The notes beneath the pieces were generated by a model. That model saw nothing but the letters and a program-made list of their open reading frames with translations. It had not been told where the DNA came from and did not search any database. A stretch of DNA of 64,000 bases from contig WPIO01000004.1 in assembly GCA_009760855.2 (NCBI GenBank), positions 7,634,001 through 7,698,000 of the forward strand. Reading direction: 5' to 3'. Position numbers and translations under genes: made by a program. Positions 1-10,103 of the stretch are shown here, one piece after another. The DNA is from Cristatella mucedo. Taxonomy: Eukaryota; Bryozoa; Phylactolaemata; Cristatellidae. Position 1 is the stretch's first letter; the number at the start of each line of letters is the position of its first letter.

Positions 1-570
1 GAGCCTCTGTGGCTCTCGCCTAAGCCTGCAGCAGGTAATGCCCTAATTGTAGGACTCAAACTCACTGCATGGATCAGTAAGTGTGAGAGGAATTTGTAGC
101 TTGGCTCAGATCCAGCTGAAAAGTCCCTAACTGTTCTATCTATTATGCTATCAGATGAGTTCTCGCACGCGAATTTAGCAGTACACTCTACTTCATTGTG
201 CCCGTTACTAGGTAACCGAACTAGGTGCGCCAGCGAGATGCCTTAGAGCTCATGTCTTTACGTCGACAGGTCGTAGCTAACGTTGGCAAATGTGGGATAA
301 TATCGGTTTTCTATAATGCATTTCTGCGGTCCTTTTATGACTTCACGACGAAATGCCTGGTAAGGCCAAGGTTTGGCATTTTCGTGCAGCCGGCGCGCGC
401 GTCTTTATTGGTTACGACCCAAGCGTGGCCGACGCAGAGCACGTGTTCCTTCCTGCCTGCCTGCCTGCTCACAGGCCTAGACTCGGCATGAGTGAGCCAC
501 ACGAGCGCGAGTTGCTCACGTTTGCCGCCCTGCGCTGCCACGGCCATCTTTTTTGGGTTCTACCTCAGGA

Positions 571-655
571 TTCTATTTGGTTCTGCCTGGCGGCCTTCAG
601 TTTGGCGATAATTGGAGCAAGCGTGGCAAGCCTCACGATGTCGAAGTACTACAGG
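571..655 (+). CDS. Possible internal exon, unrecognised
   Basis: A pyrimidine-rich stretch ending in CTACCTCAG precedes position 571 and a CAG/GTAGAC donor follows at 656, so an 85-base exon is possible. Two plus frames are open across it. One runs on to a stop at 822 without using the donor. The other encodes a hydrophobic stretch ending SKYYR and has an upstream ATG at 488. Neither product is recognised, and there is no partner exon in the window to test phase. Chance is a real alternative. Confidence 0.18.
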
Positions 656-999
656 TAGACGGCGGTGACGGCGCGCGTCACCGGCGGGCGCTCGCGGACT
701 GCCTGCTGCTGTATGAGTTTGTAGGCTTAAGCATGCGAAAAAGAAAAGTATTGCACGGGAAGCTAATATCTGAAAAAGCGCGACTCCTTTCGGGTGCTGC
801 TATGTGTCAGAACCTTAAGTAGTCCAACCGATTTCCGCGCCGAAGTAGCGAGTCGTCAACGCTTAGCTCCGGCTTCTAATCCGTGCACGTCTCACACTTT
901 TTCTTTTTTAGGGGAGTGATCGAAACTCCCAACCAAACGTGAGTATTGCATTATAAATCTGCCTCGAAGAGCGAAGTGCGATAAACTATAGCAATAAGG

Positions 1000-1142
1000 C
1001 AGGCTGATTCAGCAGAGCGGTTATACAGCGGCAGAAGAGGCTGTCACCAACGCTGGCATGCAGTGGGCATCAAAGGATCGCCCGCTGCAGGACTCGAACA
1101 CCTCGGCCATTTAGAGCAAACACCTTGCACCAGGGCTAAGAA
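1000..1142 (-). mobile_element. SINE-A copy (tRNA-derived)
   Basis: On the minus strand a B-box-like block (TTCGAGTCCTGC) is followed by GCGGGCGATCC and then the family tail with CTTCTGCCGCTGTATAA and CTGAATCAGCC. The order of head, B box and tail matches the better copies at 36830 and 58632. It is diverged and lacks a clear target-site duplication. Confidence 0.7.
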
Positions 1143-1387
1143 CCGGCCGTACTATAAGAGTGGAGGTGCTGGGATGCCTCTACTTTGAACCTAAACATGC
1201 CATGGAGCGAGCTACTACGTTCTCCGCAAAAACTGCAACAGAGCGAGCTATAACTATAACTAGAACTATAACTGCAGAAGGTATATCGGACGCGGTTGGC
1301 TGGCTATCTTTCCATTATATTCTAGTATGCTCGTTCAGTCTCAATATTCTTTCTAAATATCCCCCTTCACTTTTTCTCTCTTCGCAT

Positions 1388-1388
<1 letters not shown>

Positions 1389-1462
<74 letters not shown>

Positions 1463-1897
1463 CTTTCTCTCTTTCCCTTCTCTCTCTCTCCCTCTCTCTC
1501 TTTCTGTCCATGTTTCATCCATCCATCCATCCATCCACCCATCCACCCATCCACCCACCCATCCACCCATCCACCCACCCACCCACCCATCCACCCACCC
1601 ACCCATCCATCCACCCATCCACCCACCCATCCACCCACCCACCCATCCATCCACCCATCCATCCATCCATCCATCCACCCACCCACCCGTCCGTCCGTCC
1701 GTCCGTCCGTCCGTCCGTCCGTCCGTCCGTCCGTCCGTCCGTCCGTCCGTCCGTCCGTCCGTCCGTCCGTCCATCCATCCATCCATCCATCCATCCATCC
1801 ATCCATCCATCCATCCATCCATCCATCCATCCATCCATCCATCCATCCATCCATCCATCCATCCATCCATCCATCCATCCATTGCTCTCTCTCTATT

Positions 1898-1961
<64 letters not shown>

Positions 1962-1975
1962 CCCTATCTCCCCTC
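1389..1975. repeat. Compound microsatellite (CT)n, (CATC/CACC)n, (CCGT)n
   Basis: Successive blocks are (CT)n at about 1389-1458, mixed CATC/CACC tetranucleotides at about 1512-1687, pure CCGT at about 1688-1770, pure CATC at about 1771-1880, and (CT)n again to about 1975. All are pyrimidine-rich on the plus strand. The long open frames here, reading as PSIH or PSVR repeats, are consequences of the repeat and not genes. Confidence 0.97.
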
Positions 1976-2262
1976 GCTCTCACTCTCTCTTTCACTCTCC
2001 TTACGGCCGATTCTTTGTCCATATGGCGTTATCTGCGTTCTTTCTTTCTCCTTGGATTCGTATGAAGCCAATCCATTATTGACCGCTACACTGGCGGTAA
2101 ATCAAGCCATTTTTGAAAGCGCTATTCAGCTCACCCGTCCTTTCTTAGCTCGTCATGCCTAGGCACATGCACCGGCCCATTTAGAGCCGCATCGATTGCT
2201 GGACACTTTTTGAGTTCGTAGAGATAGGGCTACTCCGACTTGTAAATAGACAGTCGCTCTGA

Positions 2263-2853
2263 TTATAGTTACTCCACTTCTCGCCGACCTGCACTGGCTA
2301 CCAGTCAAGCAACGGATTGACTTCAAGGTTTTGTCGCTCACTTTTAGGTCCCTTCACGCTATGGCTCCAGCCTATCTGTCAGATATACTACCCCATCAGG
2401 CCAAGCATCGTAACACCCGCTTCTCGGAATCCAACAGTCTAGAAATATCTCATACAAACCTTAAATCCTTTGGAGACCGTGCATTTAATTCATATGCTCC
2501 CAAAGCCTGGAACTCCCTCCCGACCTGCGTCAAAACATCCCCTGACCTGACCACATTTAAAAGGAACCTAAAAACACACCTATTTAGGACAGCATTTAGT
2601 GGGTCCCTGTGATTCGTCTTTGATGTGCTTATGCGTGCTGACACTGTGCATGCTGCCATTAACCACATTTGCATGCTGACCCTGTGCATGTCACCCCTAA
2701 CCATATTATTCATTTCGTTTGTTTTTCAAGCATGATTTTACTTACCATTCAATTGCATTTCACTTTACAGCAAATGTAAAGCGCCTAGAGAGAGATTGAG
2801 TTCTCTGAGGGCGCTTTATCAAGTGAATTATTATTATTATTATTATTATTATT
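2263..2853 (+). mobile_element. LF1 LINE, 5'-truncated 3' fragment
   Basis: It encodes the last ~100 residues of the LF1 polyprotein, from [18 protein letters not shown] to a stop at 2612, including the WNSLPTC motif typical of L2/CR1-like LINE C-termini. The 3' UTR follows, then the hairpin AAGCGCCTAG...GGGCGCTTTATC and an (ATT)n tail at about 2828-2853. It is nearly identical to the copies at 19497-20200 and 59930-62632, so it is a recent insertion. Confidence 0.9.
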
Positions 2854-3097
2854 ACTGCTGTTCGCCGGTTTCGCTGCCATCATGAATTTTGTGCGGGCTT
2901 AGGCGGCATGTGGCTGTCGCTCTCATGTCTCGGCAGCGGTTGGTGCGGAAGTGTGGGCGAGGCTACCGTGCTAGGTGGCGCTACAGGTTGGTAGGCCGTA
3001 CACCCGAGCCATACCAGCCGCACGAGTAGAAAAGGTTCGCGAGTGTTCGCGAGTGGCGACGGCGCACAGCTGGGCCATTCGACATCTGGCTTAATAG

Positions 3098-3170
3098 TAA
3101 TAAAAATAATAATAATACATTTGCATAGCGCCCTCAGAGAAACTGAATCTCTTGCTAGGCAATAAACATA
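3098..3170 (-). repeat. Isolated LF1-type 3' hairpin tail
   Basis: An ATA/AAT-rich run followed by ATAGCGCCCTCAGAGAAACT and GAATCTCTTGCTAGG is the reverse complement of the LF1 3' end. No coding part remains. It could be a very short LF1 truncation or the remnant of a SINE-B copy. Confidence 0.7.
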
Positions 3171-3309
3171 TGCTAACTCCAGGTCTGCACAGACGGCGTC
3201 GTACCGAGCGCAGCGGGGCGGCGATGGAAGAGCTGCTACTAGCCCCGCCCACCTCCTCGACGCTATCTGCTTTGCTCTTACGTAATGTAATGTAATTTAA
3301 TGCTCTTAG

Positions 3310-4594
3310 GACGGACTTCAAAAGTGGCTCCACCACAGCGTCAGCAGGAGATACGAGATGCACGCAGCGGGTCAGAGGCCCGTATGTCACTCCGCCCGGC
3401 TCGGCGCCGCCGTCGCCGCAGCACTCCTTTGAGGCTCTAGCTGAGGCGGCCGCCGGCAGTCAGCCGCCGGCCGCAGCCGCCGATGAGAAGCCGGCCCAAC
3501 CCGACAGCGTCCGCCGCGCATCGGGCGCCTCGGCCGGCGAGGAAGTGGCTCGACGCAGTCTCGCGGTTGACACGGGGACGCAGACGCCGTTGCTCGAGCA
3601 GCCTCGGCCGTTAGCTCCGGCCTGCGCCGAGCCCGCGGCCGCCAGAGCAGCGCCGACGGACCGCGTGCCTGCCACGGACGTCGTCGGCCTTCGCGACGAA
3701 GGCGCAGTGGAAGATAGCGGCACGCGCGATCGTCGCGGCGACGGCGTCGATCGCGCGTGCCTCGCGCCTGACGAAGGCGAGCTTCAGCAGCCGGCGGCCT
3801 CCGACGCCGAAGCCGGTGAAGACATGCGGCCGACGGCGGCGGCGGCAGTCCATAACCCGACGGCCGAGCAGCCGCCGGCTGCGGCGGGGTCGCCTCGGCG
3901 GCGCGGCTCGTCGACCGGCCGTCGCCTTGGCGCCGGCGCGAGCTGCTCGGCATCAATTCCGTCGATTCCTCGCGAGGCCGCCGCCGCTTCGACGTCACCG
4001 TGGACTTTGACGCGGCTTTCCAGTCGCGAGCGGCCGCACTCGCGCAGCCGCTCGCGAGACGCCGGAAAGCCTCGGCGCAGCGCCGTAAGCAGCCGCCGGG
4101 CAGAGTGCGAGCGCCGCCGGGCAAGACGCTTCCTCTCCTCGTTCGGCGGCAAAGCGCGAGAAAAGCTCGCTGCGCATGGCGGCGACGACGACGACGGCGG
4201 CGCTCGAGGCTTCTGCGCGCGACCTGCAGTGCTCTTTCTTGGAGCGTCGCCATGGGCGAGAACTCACTCTCGCGAGAGCTCTTGCCGCAGACGCGTCGCC
4301 ATGGGCGAGAACTCCTCTCGCGAGAGCTCTTGCCGCAGACGCGCAAGCGAGCGCAGGCGCGCATTTGCCGCGCAGGTGCAGGGCTCGGTTGGTGAGCCGA
4401 CCGACGGCGGACGAGCCGCGTGGAGAATTACCATTTCCAGAGGAATGCTGCGCTCATCTCCGGCCGTGACGACAAGCTCGCCACGACACAGCGGCGGCGG
4501 CGGCTCCGCGGCGGCGGCGAGGAGCGCAGGCGTCGACGTTAGCCCCTGCGGCGCCTCTAGGGAGAAGCGCTGCGCCAAGCCGCCTGGAGCGCAG
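3310..4594 (+). CDS. Gene A, long 5' exon; disordered Ala/Arg/Ser-rich protein
   Basis: A single plus frame is open from a stop near 3293 to a strong donor (GCGCAG/GTAAGA, GT at 4595). The best acceptor ends TGCTCTTAG at 3309, giving about 428 codons. There is no early ATG, so upstream coding or a non-ATG start is implied. The protein is low-complexity: an N-terminal part rich in Pro/Ala/Glu, a GTQT motif at 3575-3586, an Arg-Ser patch (SRSRSRD) and a run of acidic residues after KAREKLAAHGG. The exon ends in phase 0, matching the phase-0 acceptor at 7316. I recognise no domain. Support comes from the open frame, the splice sites and a frame-restoring duplication at 4245. The exact 5' end is uncertain. 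Confidence 0.55.
4245..4342 (+). repeat. Tandem duplication, 49 bp then 48 bp, inside gene A
   Basis: The block starting CGTCGCCATGGGCGAGAACT at 4245 recurs at 4294. The second unit lacks one base (CTCACTCTCGCG versus CTCCTCTCGCG). A 49-bp duplication alone would shift the frame. The one-base loss restores it, so both copies end in the peptide SRESSCRRR. Confidence 0.9.
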
Positions 4595-5395
4595 GTAAGA
4601 TGGCGGCCTGACGGGCAGCCGTCTTGTCTAGAATCATCTGATTCACCGCGATGTCCAGCGCCAGAGTTCATGTAAAAGACGCCAACAGCGGGCGCCTGGC
4701 TCACATCACTGCCTCGGGAACTCGAGGCAAACGTAGTATTTAAATTAATTTAAGGCTCGCATTTAAGCATAGCATTTAAATCTCGGATTTAAACCGTCGA
4801 GCGGCTTTCGCTGAGCCAGTATCTCCTTCCCATTCGACATTCTGGGGTCGCGCCGCGGAGCTCGGCGGACTTCGCTCCCAGCTCACCCTTCTGCTCCTCC
4901 TCCGTCTAGATTGCTCCGCTTCGCTTCGGAGGATTTGTCTCGACGCGAGTGATCGAGTCGTATGGGTGCTCGCGGTAACTGAGGGCCTAGCGGAGAGGAT
5001 TCAGTGAGTTTCCGAAGTCTAGGCAGACACACGATGCGGCATGCGCGCGAAGAACGAGGTTCCTTTCTCGGCGATCTGCCCGCCGAGTTACTCAGCGAGT
5101 CATTGCCAATTTAATTTAGCCCTCGTGGTCGCCGGGTTTGAACGCGGTACGACAGACGCGCGCAATGCAATTGAATTTTCGAGCATTCGTCGCCGACTGG
5201 CGAACATTTTTTAATGCCATACGGGCCAGTTCAAGGGTGTGAGGCATTGTACTTACCCTAACCTATCAATCGCTTCAGCACGCCGTGCCCCTTCAATTCG
5301 GTTGACCGACTTGTAGCCAGCCAGCCTTTCGCGTCCAAGATGAGCGTGGGTTGCACTCGCTGAATCTTACAGTTGGAATCTCTCATTAGCTGCAT

Positions 5396-5562
5396 CTCTG
5401 TCTGTCGGTCTGTCTGTCTGTCTGTCTGTCTGTCTGCCTCTCTGTCTCTCTGCCTCTGTCTCGCTGTCTCTCCGTCTCTATTTCTCCCTGTCTCTGTCTG
5501 TCAATCTGTCTGTCTCTATCTCTGTCTGTCTCTATCTCTGTCTGTCTCTGTCCCTGTCTGTC

Positions 5563-5603
<41 letters not shown>

Positions 5604-5605
5604 GA
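5396..5605. repeat. (TCTG)n/(CT)n microsatellite
   Basis: Imperfect TCTG and TCTCTG units grade into pure (CT)n at about 5582-5603. Open frames over it are repeat artefacts. Confidence 0.95.
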
Positions 5606-5635
5606 ATCAGCAATAATATCGATATCCAGACTATC

Positions 5636-5690
5636 TAAGCAATGTCAAATGTGTGTATCCACGTCAGTAACAACTCCACAAAGTTTGGAG
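5636..5690 (-). mobile_element. LF2 LINE 3'-end remnant
   Basis: The segment TATCCACGTCAGTAAC followed by AACTCCACAAAGT resembles the LF2 3' end seen at 20595-20640 and, in reverse, at 43905-43940. Only the terminal part survives. Confidence 0.5.
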
Positions 5691-5756
5691 GCCTAACTAG
5701 TTGTAATACCGGAGTTACCTGGAACGAAATCAAAGCTCTAATTATAGCAGTAATAT

Positions 5757-5812
5757 TAATAAAGCACTGACATACTGCCCGTAGGGAGCTGAATCGCTAT
5801 CTAGGCACGTCA
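5757..5812 (-). repeat. Decayed LF1-type 3' tail
   Basis: ATTAATAAAGCACTGACATA followed by GGGAGCTGAATCGCTATCTAGGC aligns loosely with the reverse complement of the LF1 hairpin end. Divergence is high. Confidence 0.4.
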
Positions 5813-7315
5813 CCGAGTGTGGAAAAAGCGTGGAAGCAAAGGAAACAGATCGGTTACAAAGTACGAGCACAATTAAAGCATATGAGGACGGCAGGCCCAA
5901 GAAAATGCTGCAAGAAGCAGATGGGATTCTAGCTTGCTGTAAACTTCGCCGAGGCCCAGAAGGCCGTGGTGTCTGATTGTAGCGTGTGCGGGACTTTGTG
6001 TACTCGGGAACTGAAGGAGCGGTCTCAGAAAGACTTGAGGTTGGTTGCAGACGCAGCTAAATAACCTAAACAAAAGTGAATAAAGCAAGCCCACGGAGGT
6101 ATTTCAATTAGGTAAGCATGAGTAAGAGAATGAAATGACCTTAAAGTTGGAGACGTTGTGTGACGTTGATGAGCTGCGACTTTAAAGCGCCTTGAAATCC
6201 GGGTTTCAAGCCCCGGGGTACGGTGCCAACAAGAGATTTAGTTATGTTATGGGGCTATTACATTATCATAAGCATTTTTATTATTAGGGTTAACAGGAAT
6301 CCGATGAATCTGGGGATTTTTGCAATTGACTAAGCGCTTGACCGCTAAGCGCCCCCAAACTCAATTGGCAATCGCGTGCTTTGGGTTTGTGACAGAAAGC
6401 CTACTGAAACACGAGGAAGTTTTAAACTCGCTCAAGGACCGTGGCCGAGGGCATTTTTAAGCCTAGCAAAAGAAGCATATATTGTACTTTTTTTATTTCT
6501 CGACCTCAAACCTCATAACTTCAACCGTCTTTTATGGATCTAGCGATTTTTCTAGCTGTAAAAAACTATTACTGCTACCAAGCGCTGAAACGTCTGAAAG
6601 GGTGACGCCGGGAAGATCAAGGTGGAGTGATCAGAGCTGTTGCTTGCTGTGAAACCCAGTCAACATATCGATAAATTTTTGGGGCGAGGAAGTTGAGCTA
6701 GGCGTCAGGGAACGTCCCGGAAAGCTATCTCTCTCTCTCTGTGTCTCAGTCTCTCTCTCTATACAGCGACGAGCGTGAGCCCGAGGCTGGAAGGCAAAGC
6801 ACAACTCACCAGTGGACAGTCTAAGCCGAACGACGACGAACGACGTAACCGACAGTACGCTACGTGGGCGCATCTGCTCGCGAAATGCGAGGAGATTGAT
6901 TCGTCAGATTCGTTCGGAGAGAGAGAGATAGTGACAGGCAGAGACAGGGAGTGAGAGCGACACGGAGAGAGTGAGACCATTTTCATACCGATGCTAGTGC
7001 AGCAGGGCCGAGCGAAGTGACGGCGCAGCGAAGTGACGCAGCGGCGGCCGGGGAGAATTACTCAGTATTCTAGCTGGACGGATCGACGCGAGCTTTCAGA
7101 ATCTTATGCCGTAAGCAGACACCGCGTAACTAACCAGACGCAACGCAGCTTTTGTCAGAGCCCCTACAGAAGCGCGCCGAAGACGGTGCTGTGCTAACGC
7201 ATCGAACGAGAAGCCAGCAAAGAAGATTCAGTTCGAGTTTCGTAGCCGTCGCCGCGCCTAGCGAGCTCTGGAAGGCCGCCGGCGCGAACTCTGTAATGTT
7301 GCTGGCATTTTGCAG

Positions 7316-7858
7316 AGAGCGAGCAGCTCAGTCGCGTCGTCGGCGCTTCCGGGCCGGGAGGACAGCAATGCACCCTCGACGGCGTCGCTGCTCCACGAAG
7401 GCGGCGGCGGACGAGCGTCGCGCGCTCGCTCGAGCGCCGCCGCTCCGTCGGAGCACGATCGAAACGGCGGCGGCGTCCGGCACGACGAAGACAACTGCCA
7501 GCAGCAGGACGCGGTATCGCTGCGCAGCGTCCGATCGCTGATGCAGACGGCGGACGACGACAGGCCTCGAGCGAACTCTCTGCTGCGGCGCCAGGCCGCG
7601 GCCGGCTCCCAGCGCCGACAAAAATCGCAGCCGGCGGCGGCCGCCGCCTCCAGACGGCTCGCGAAGAAGCGAGCCACTTTCCGCGGCATAGCGGAAGAAG
7701 CGCAGGACGATGAGGCGGCTGAATGCGAAAGCCGCGACGGCGGCGGCGGCGGCGGCGGCACGGCCGGCGACGAGCCGCGGCTCGCTCCGCGCTGGTACGC
7801 CAGCTTGATGAAGCGCATGAGCGGCGTGGAGCGGGCCGGCCGAAAGCGCTTCGACTAG
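7316..7858 (+). CDS. Gene A, terminal exon
   Basis: An acceptor (GCTGGCATTTTGCAG) ends at 7315, and the frame then stays open for 180 codons to a TAG at 7856-7858. Phase 0 matches the donor of the 3310-4594 exon. The product is Ser/Ala/Arg-rich with a Gly run (about 7737-7761). It has a less biased C-terminus: LAKKRATFRGIAEEAQDDEA, then WYASLMKRMSGVERAGRKRF. That C-terminus with its aromatic and basic residues looks like a genuine conserved tail, but I do not recognise the family. A canonical AATAAA lies 174 bases after the stop. The gene converges on MSTO1. Confidence 0.6.
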   Translation, partial: RASSSVASSALPGREDSNAPSTASLLHEGGGGRASRARSSAAAPSEHDRNGGGVRHDEDNCQQQDAVSLRSVRSLMQTADDDRPRANSLLRRQAAAGSQRRQKSQPAAAAASRRLAKKRATFRGIAEEAQDDEAAECESRDGGGGGGGTAGDEPRLAPRWYASLMKRMSGVERAGRKRFD

Positions 7859-8031
7859 CGGGCGGCGGCGCTCAAAGAGAGCGGTCCGCGCCCCTACCAG
7901 CGGGAGGCCCGAACTCCGAAGCAATCTTTCGGCAAAGCGCGAGTCTTTTCGAACTCCGATTCGCCCCGGCAGGCGAGCGTCTAGGGGTGGGGCCAATATG
8001 TGCGCGAAAGGGCACCGCGAGCTGCATTTTC

Positions 8032-8037
8032 AATAAA
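8032..8037 (+). terminator. Poly(A) signal of gene A
   Basis: AATAAA lies 174 bases after the gene A stop codon in otherwise very GC-rich DNA, in the right orientation for gene A. It is only 98 bases from the MSTO1 stop on the opposite strand, so the two 3' UTRs nearly abut or overlap. Confidence 0.7.
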
Positions 8038-8134
8038 AACTCACAGCCAGCGCGGGCGGCGTCGCGAAGCCGCGGCGGCGGCGGCTGCTCGCCGTCGCGG
8101 TGCGGCCCGCTAAATAGTCGCCCGACTCGGGCTA

Positions 8135-9889
8135 CTACTGCATCTGGTCGTCGTCGTAGTAGTAGGCGCCGGCCAAGTAGTCCAGCTTCTCGAGCAGCTC
8201 CGTAAAGTCGTCGCGCTCCAAGCCGGCGTCGGCGAACCTGTGCAGCCGGGCAAAGTTGGCGGCCGCCAGCTGGCCGCGAACGTCCCTCAGCAGCCGCGCC
8301 GACTCGGTCGAGCACTGGAACGACGCCAGCGCCGGCAGGCGCAGCGTCACCGCCGTGCTGCCGCCGCTGCGGCGCTTCGGCGGCGGCGTCGCCGCCGCTG
8401 CCCACCCGGGCCGTTCGCGGCTGCCGCCGCGGCCGTCGAAGCGCTCGGCCGACATCACCGAGCCGTCGGGCAGCACGGACTCGTCAAAGAATCGCGGGTA
8501 CGGCGGCTCGAGCACGCACGGCTGCTCGACGCAGGCGAAGCCGCAAACGAGCGGGCCGCAGCCGGCTGCGCGAAGGTGGCGCTCGACGTCGGCGGCGAGC
8601 TTGTGTCGGTTCAGCCCGGCCACGCCGCGGACGACCGCCGACTGGACGAACGGCACGAGCGCGGCCGACGAGCCGCGGTACTTGGGCAGCAAGCTGGTGG
8701 CGCCCAGGCCGGCGCCGCCCGCGGCGCAGCAGCTCTCGAGAGCCGCGGCGAACGCCGCGTCGCCGCCTCCCGGCCGCATGGCGAACGGCAGGCTGACGGC
8801 GACGTTGCACACGCGACGTCCGCCCTCGGTCAGCGTGCCGTGCAGACCGCCGAGAGTCAGCTGGCCCGAGCCGCCGTCGCCGTCGCGAATGCGGTACGGC
8901 AGCGTGGCCGTGTCCAGAGCCGAGGCGATCACGGCGCTCGTGTGATAGGGCAGCTCGGGCCGGTAGCGCACGTGCGGCAGCCGGACCGCGGCCTCGCAGC
9001 GCAGCCACGGGTCGTCGCTCAGCGACAGCGGCACGACGCACGCGCCGCCGTCGCACAGCGCCGACCACGACAGCGCGTTGTTGACGAGCCGGTGCAGCGC
9101 GTCGTCGCCCGACGCCCGCGAGAAGCTAGCCGGAATCGTGCAGTAGCACATGGCGCGCCGCCGCGGGAACTCCTCGGCCAGCAGAGCCGCGGCGCGGCTG
9201 GCGAAGCCTCCGAAGCCGTCGCTCGTGTCGCACAGCAGCTGGAAGCCCTGCAGGTAGTCGCACTCTTCGGCGAAGAAGTGCAGCTTGTCCTCGACCTCTG
9301 CGACGTACTTGTGCTTGTCGTACAGCTGCTCGCCGTAGCCGTACACGTTGAAGGGCTCGCACTCCGCCTGCACGTCGTACTCGCCAATCGTGCCGATCGT
9401 CTTCGGGTGCAGGTGAACTCGCAGGTAGTCGGACCACTGTCGCACGGCGTCGTCCAGGTCGTACGGCCGCTCGCGGTAGGAGGCCGCCGCCGGTAGGCCG
9501 CCAGCCGCCGTCGCCGCGGCAAGCGCGTCGTCTCGCCGCAGGTCGCGCAAGAACTCGTTATCGCTGGCCGCCGAGCGGACGTAGCGGCTGACGAGGTCCT
9601 CGGGCCAGGCCACGAACGCCGCGTCGCCCGCGTCGTAGAGGGTACCCTGCTTTCGCAGAGATCCGACGTTGCATTCTAGGTCGAACGCGATGAGCCTGGG
9701 CGTGTACGTGACCTCGCCGCCGAGCGTGGCGCCCTCTCGGTAGAGAACGTCGTGATCGATCTCGCGCGAGCCCGCGGCAGCGCGGTCGTACGTGAACGTG
9801 CTCTCCTGCAAGTTCCACCAGTGGGTGCCGACGTAATTAGCATAGTTACCCAGCTGCAGCGTGACGACTTCGCCGGCGGCACGGCTCAT
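8135..9889 (-). CDS. MSTO1: Protein misato homolog (tubulin/FtsZ-like)
   Basis: This is a single-exon gene of 584 residues; the human protein is about 570. The start is the first in-frame ATG at 9889, followed by MSRAAGEVVTLQLGNYANYV, the Misato N-terminus. The family signature VGTHWWN is at residues 20-26, YTPRLIAFDLE near 60-70, YLRVHLHP near 160, and ECDYLQGFQLLCD with the degenerate glycine loop TSDGFGGF near 210-230. The C-terminus (AGLERDDFTELLEKLDYL) resembles a tubulin tail helix. Misato/DML1 proteins act in mitochondrial distribution and morphology and, in flies, in spindle assembly. The glycine loop departs from the tubulin nucleotide-binding motif, as is usual in this family. The gene is intronless here whereas the human gene has many introns. 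It shares a 214-bp promoter region with HTRA2 and converges on gene A. No minus-strand AATAAA is visible before the gene A 3' end. Confidence 0.95.
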   Translation of the reverse strand: MSRAAGEVVTLQLGNYANYVGTHWWNLQESTFTYDRAAAGSREIDHDVLYREGATLGGEVTYTPRLIAFDLECNVGSLRKQGTLYDAGDAAFVAWPEDLVSRYVRSAASDNEFLRDLRRDDALAAATAAGGLPAAASYRERPYDLDDAVRQWSDYLRVHLHPKTIGTIGEYDVQAECEPFNVYGYGEQLYDKHKYVAEVEDKLHFFAEECDYLQGFQLLCDTSDGFGGFASRAAALLAEEFPRRRAMCYCTIPASFSRASGDDALHRLVNNALSWSALCDGGACVVPLSLSDDPWLRCEAAVRLPHVRYRPELPYHTSAVIASALDTATLPYRIRDGDGGSGQLTLGGLHGTLTEGGRRVCNVAVSLPFAMRPGGGDAAFAAALESCCAAGGAGLGATSLLPKYRGSSAALVPFVQSAVVRGVAGLNRHKLAADVERHLRAAGCGPLVCGFACVEQPCVLEPPYPRFFDESVLPDGSVMSAERFDGRGGSRERPGWAAAATPPPKRRSGGSTAVTLRLPALASFQCSTESARLLRDVRGQLAAANFARLHRFADAGLERDDFTELLEKLDYLAGAYYYDDDQMQ

Positions 9890-10103
9890 TCCTCCCCAAG
9901 TCAGCTGCAGCAAGAGACTCTACTCAATTGCGCGTCAATGACGGCCATGCGGAAGCGACGTGTGCGCCTGCAATGCGACTTCGACAAAGCAGCTGCATTG
10001 ACCTTGCCCTCTGTGCGCCTGCAATGCCACGCGAGTGAGAGTGCTCGGCTGCTGCGGCCGTCGTTGAAAGACAGGCTGCCAATACCGCTCGCAACGTCGC
10101 GCT
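9890..10103. promoter_or_regulatory. Bidirectional promoter region between MSTO1 and HTRA2
   Basis: Only 214 bases separate the two divergent ATGs, so core promoters and both 5' UTRs must lie here or overlap. A 16-base direct repeat, TGTGCGCCTGCAATGC, occurs at 9961-9976 and 10012-10027. Between them GCTGCATTG (about 9992-10000) is an inverted partial copy of its core. No TATA box is evident. CpG content is high, as for housekeeping promoters. Confidence 0.6.

Larger units (their letters stand above)
4595..7315 (+). other. Gene A intron (predicted)
   Basis: It runs from GTAAGA at 4595 to TTTTGCAG at 7315, with phase 0 on both sides. It holds AT-rich ATTTAAA blocks near 4735-4790, a TCTG/CT microsatellite, an LF2 end, an LF1-type tail and a short (CT)n near 6727. 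The stretch 5850-6600 shows nothing I can support. Unannotated exons between 6780 and 7150 remain possible. Confidence 0.5.

Noticed and set aside
1160-2162. Long ORFs on both strands (up to 300 codons) of PSIH, SLSL or MDGW repeats
   Set aside because: They are translations of the compound microsatellite; every frame is open because the repeat units lack stops.
3387-4364. Minus-strand 325-codon ORF opposite gene A
   Set aside because: Arg-rich shadow of the GC-rich plus frame. The plus frame has matching splice sites and a frame-restoring indel.
5873-6094. Minus-strand 73-codon ORF
   Set aside because: No recognised content; it lies in the predicted gene A intron.
8240-9496. Plus-strand 418-codon ORF over MSTO1
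   Set aside because: Antisense shadow; the minus strand matches Misato over its whole length.
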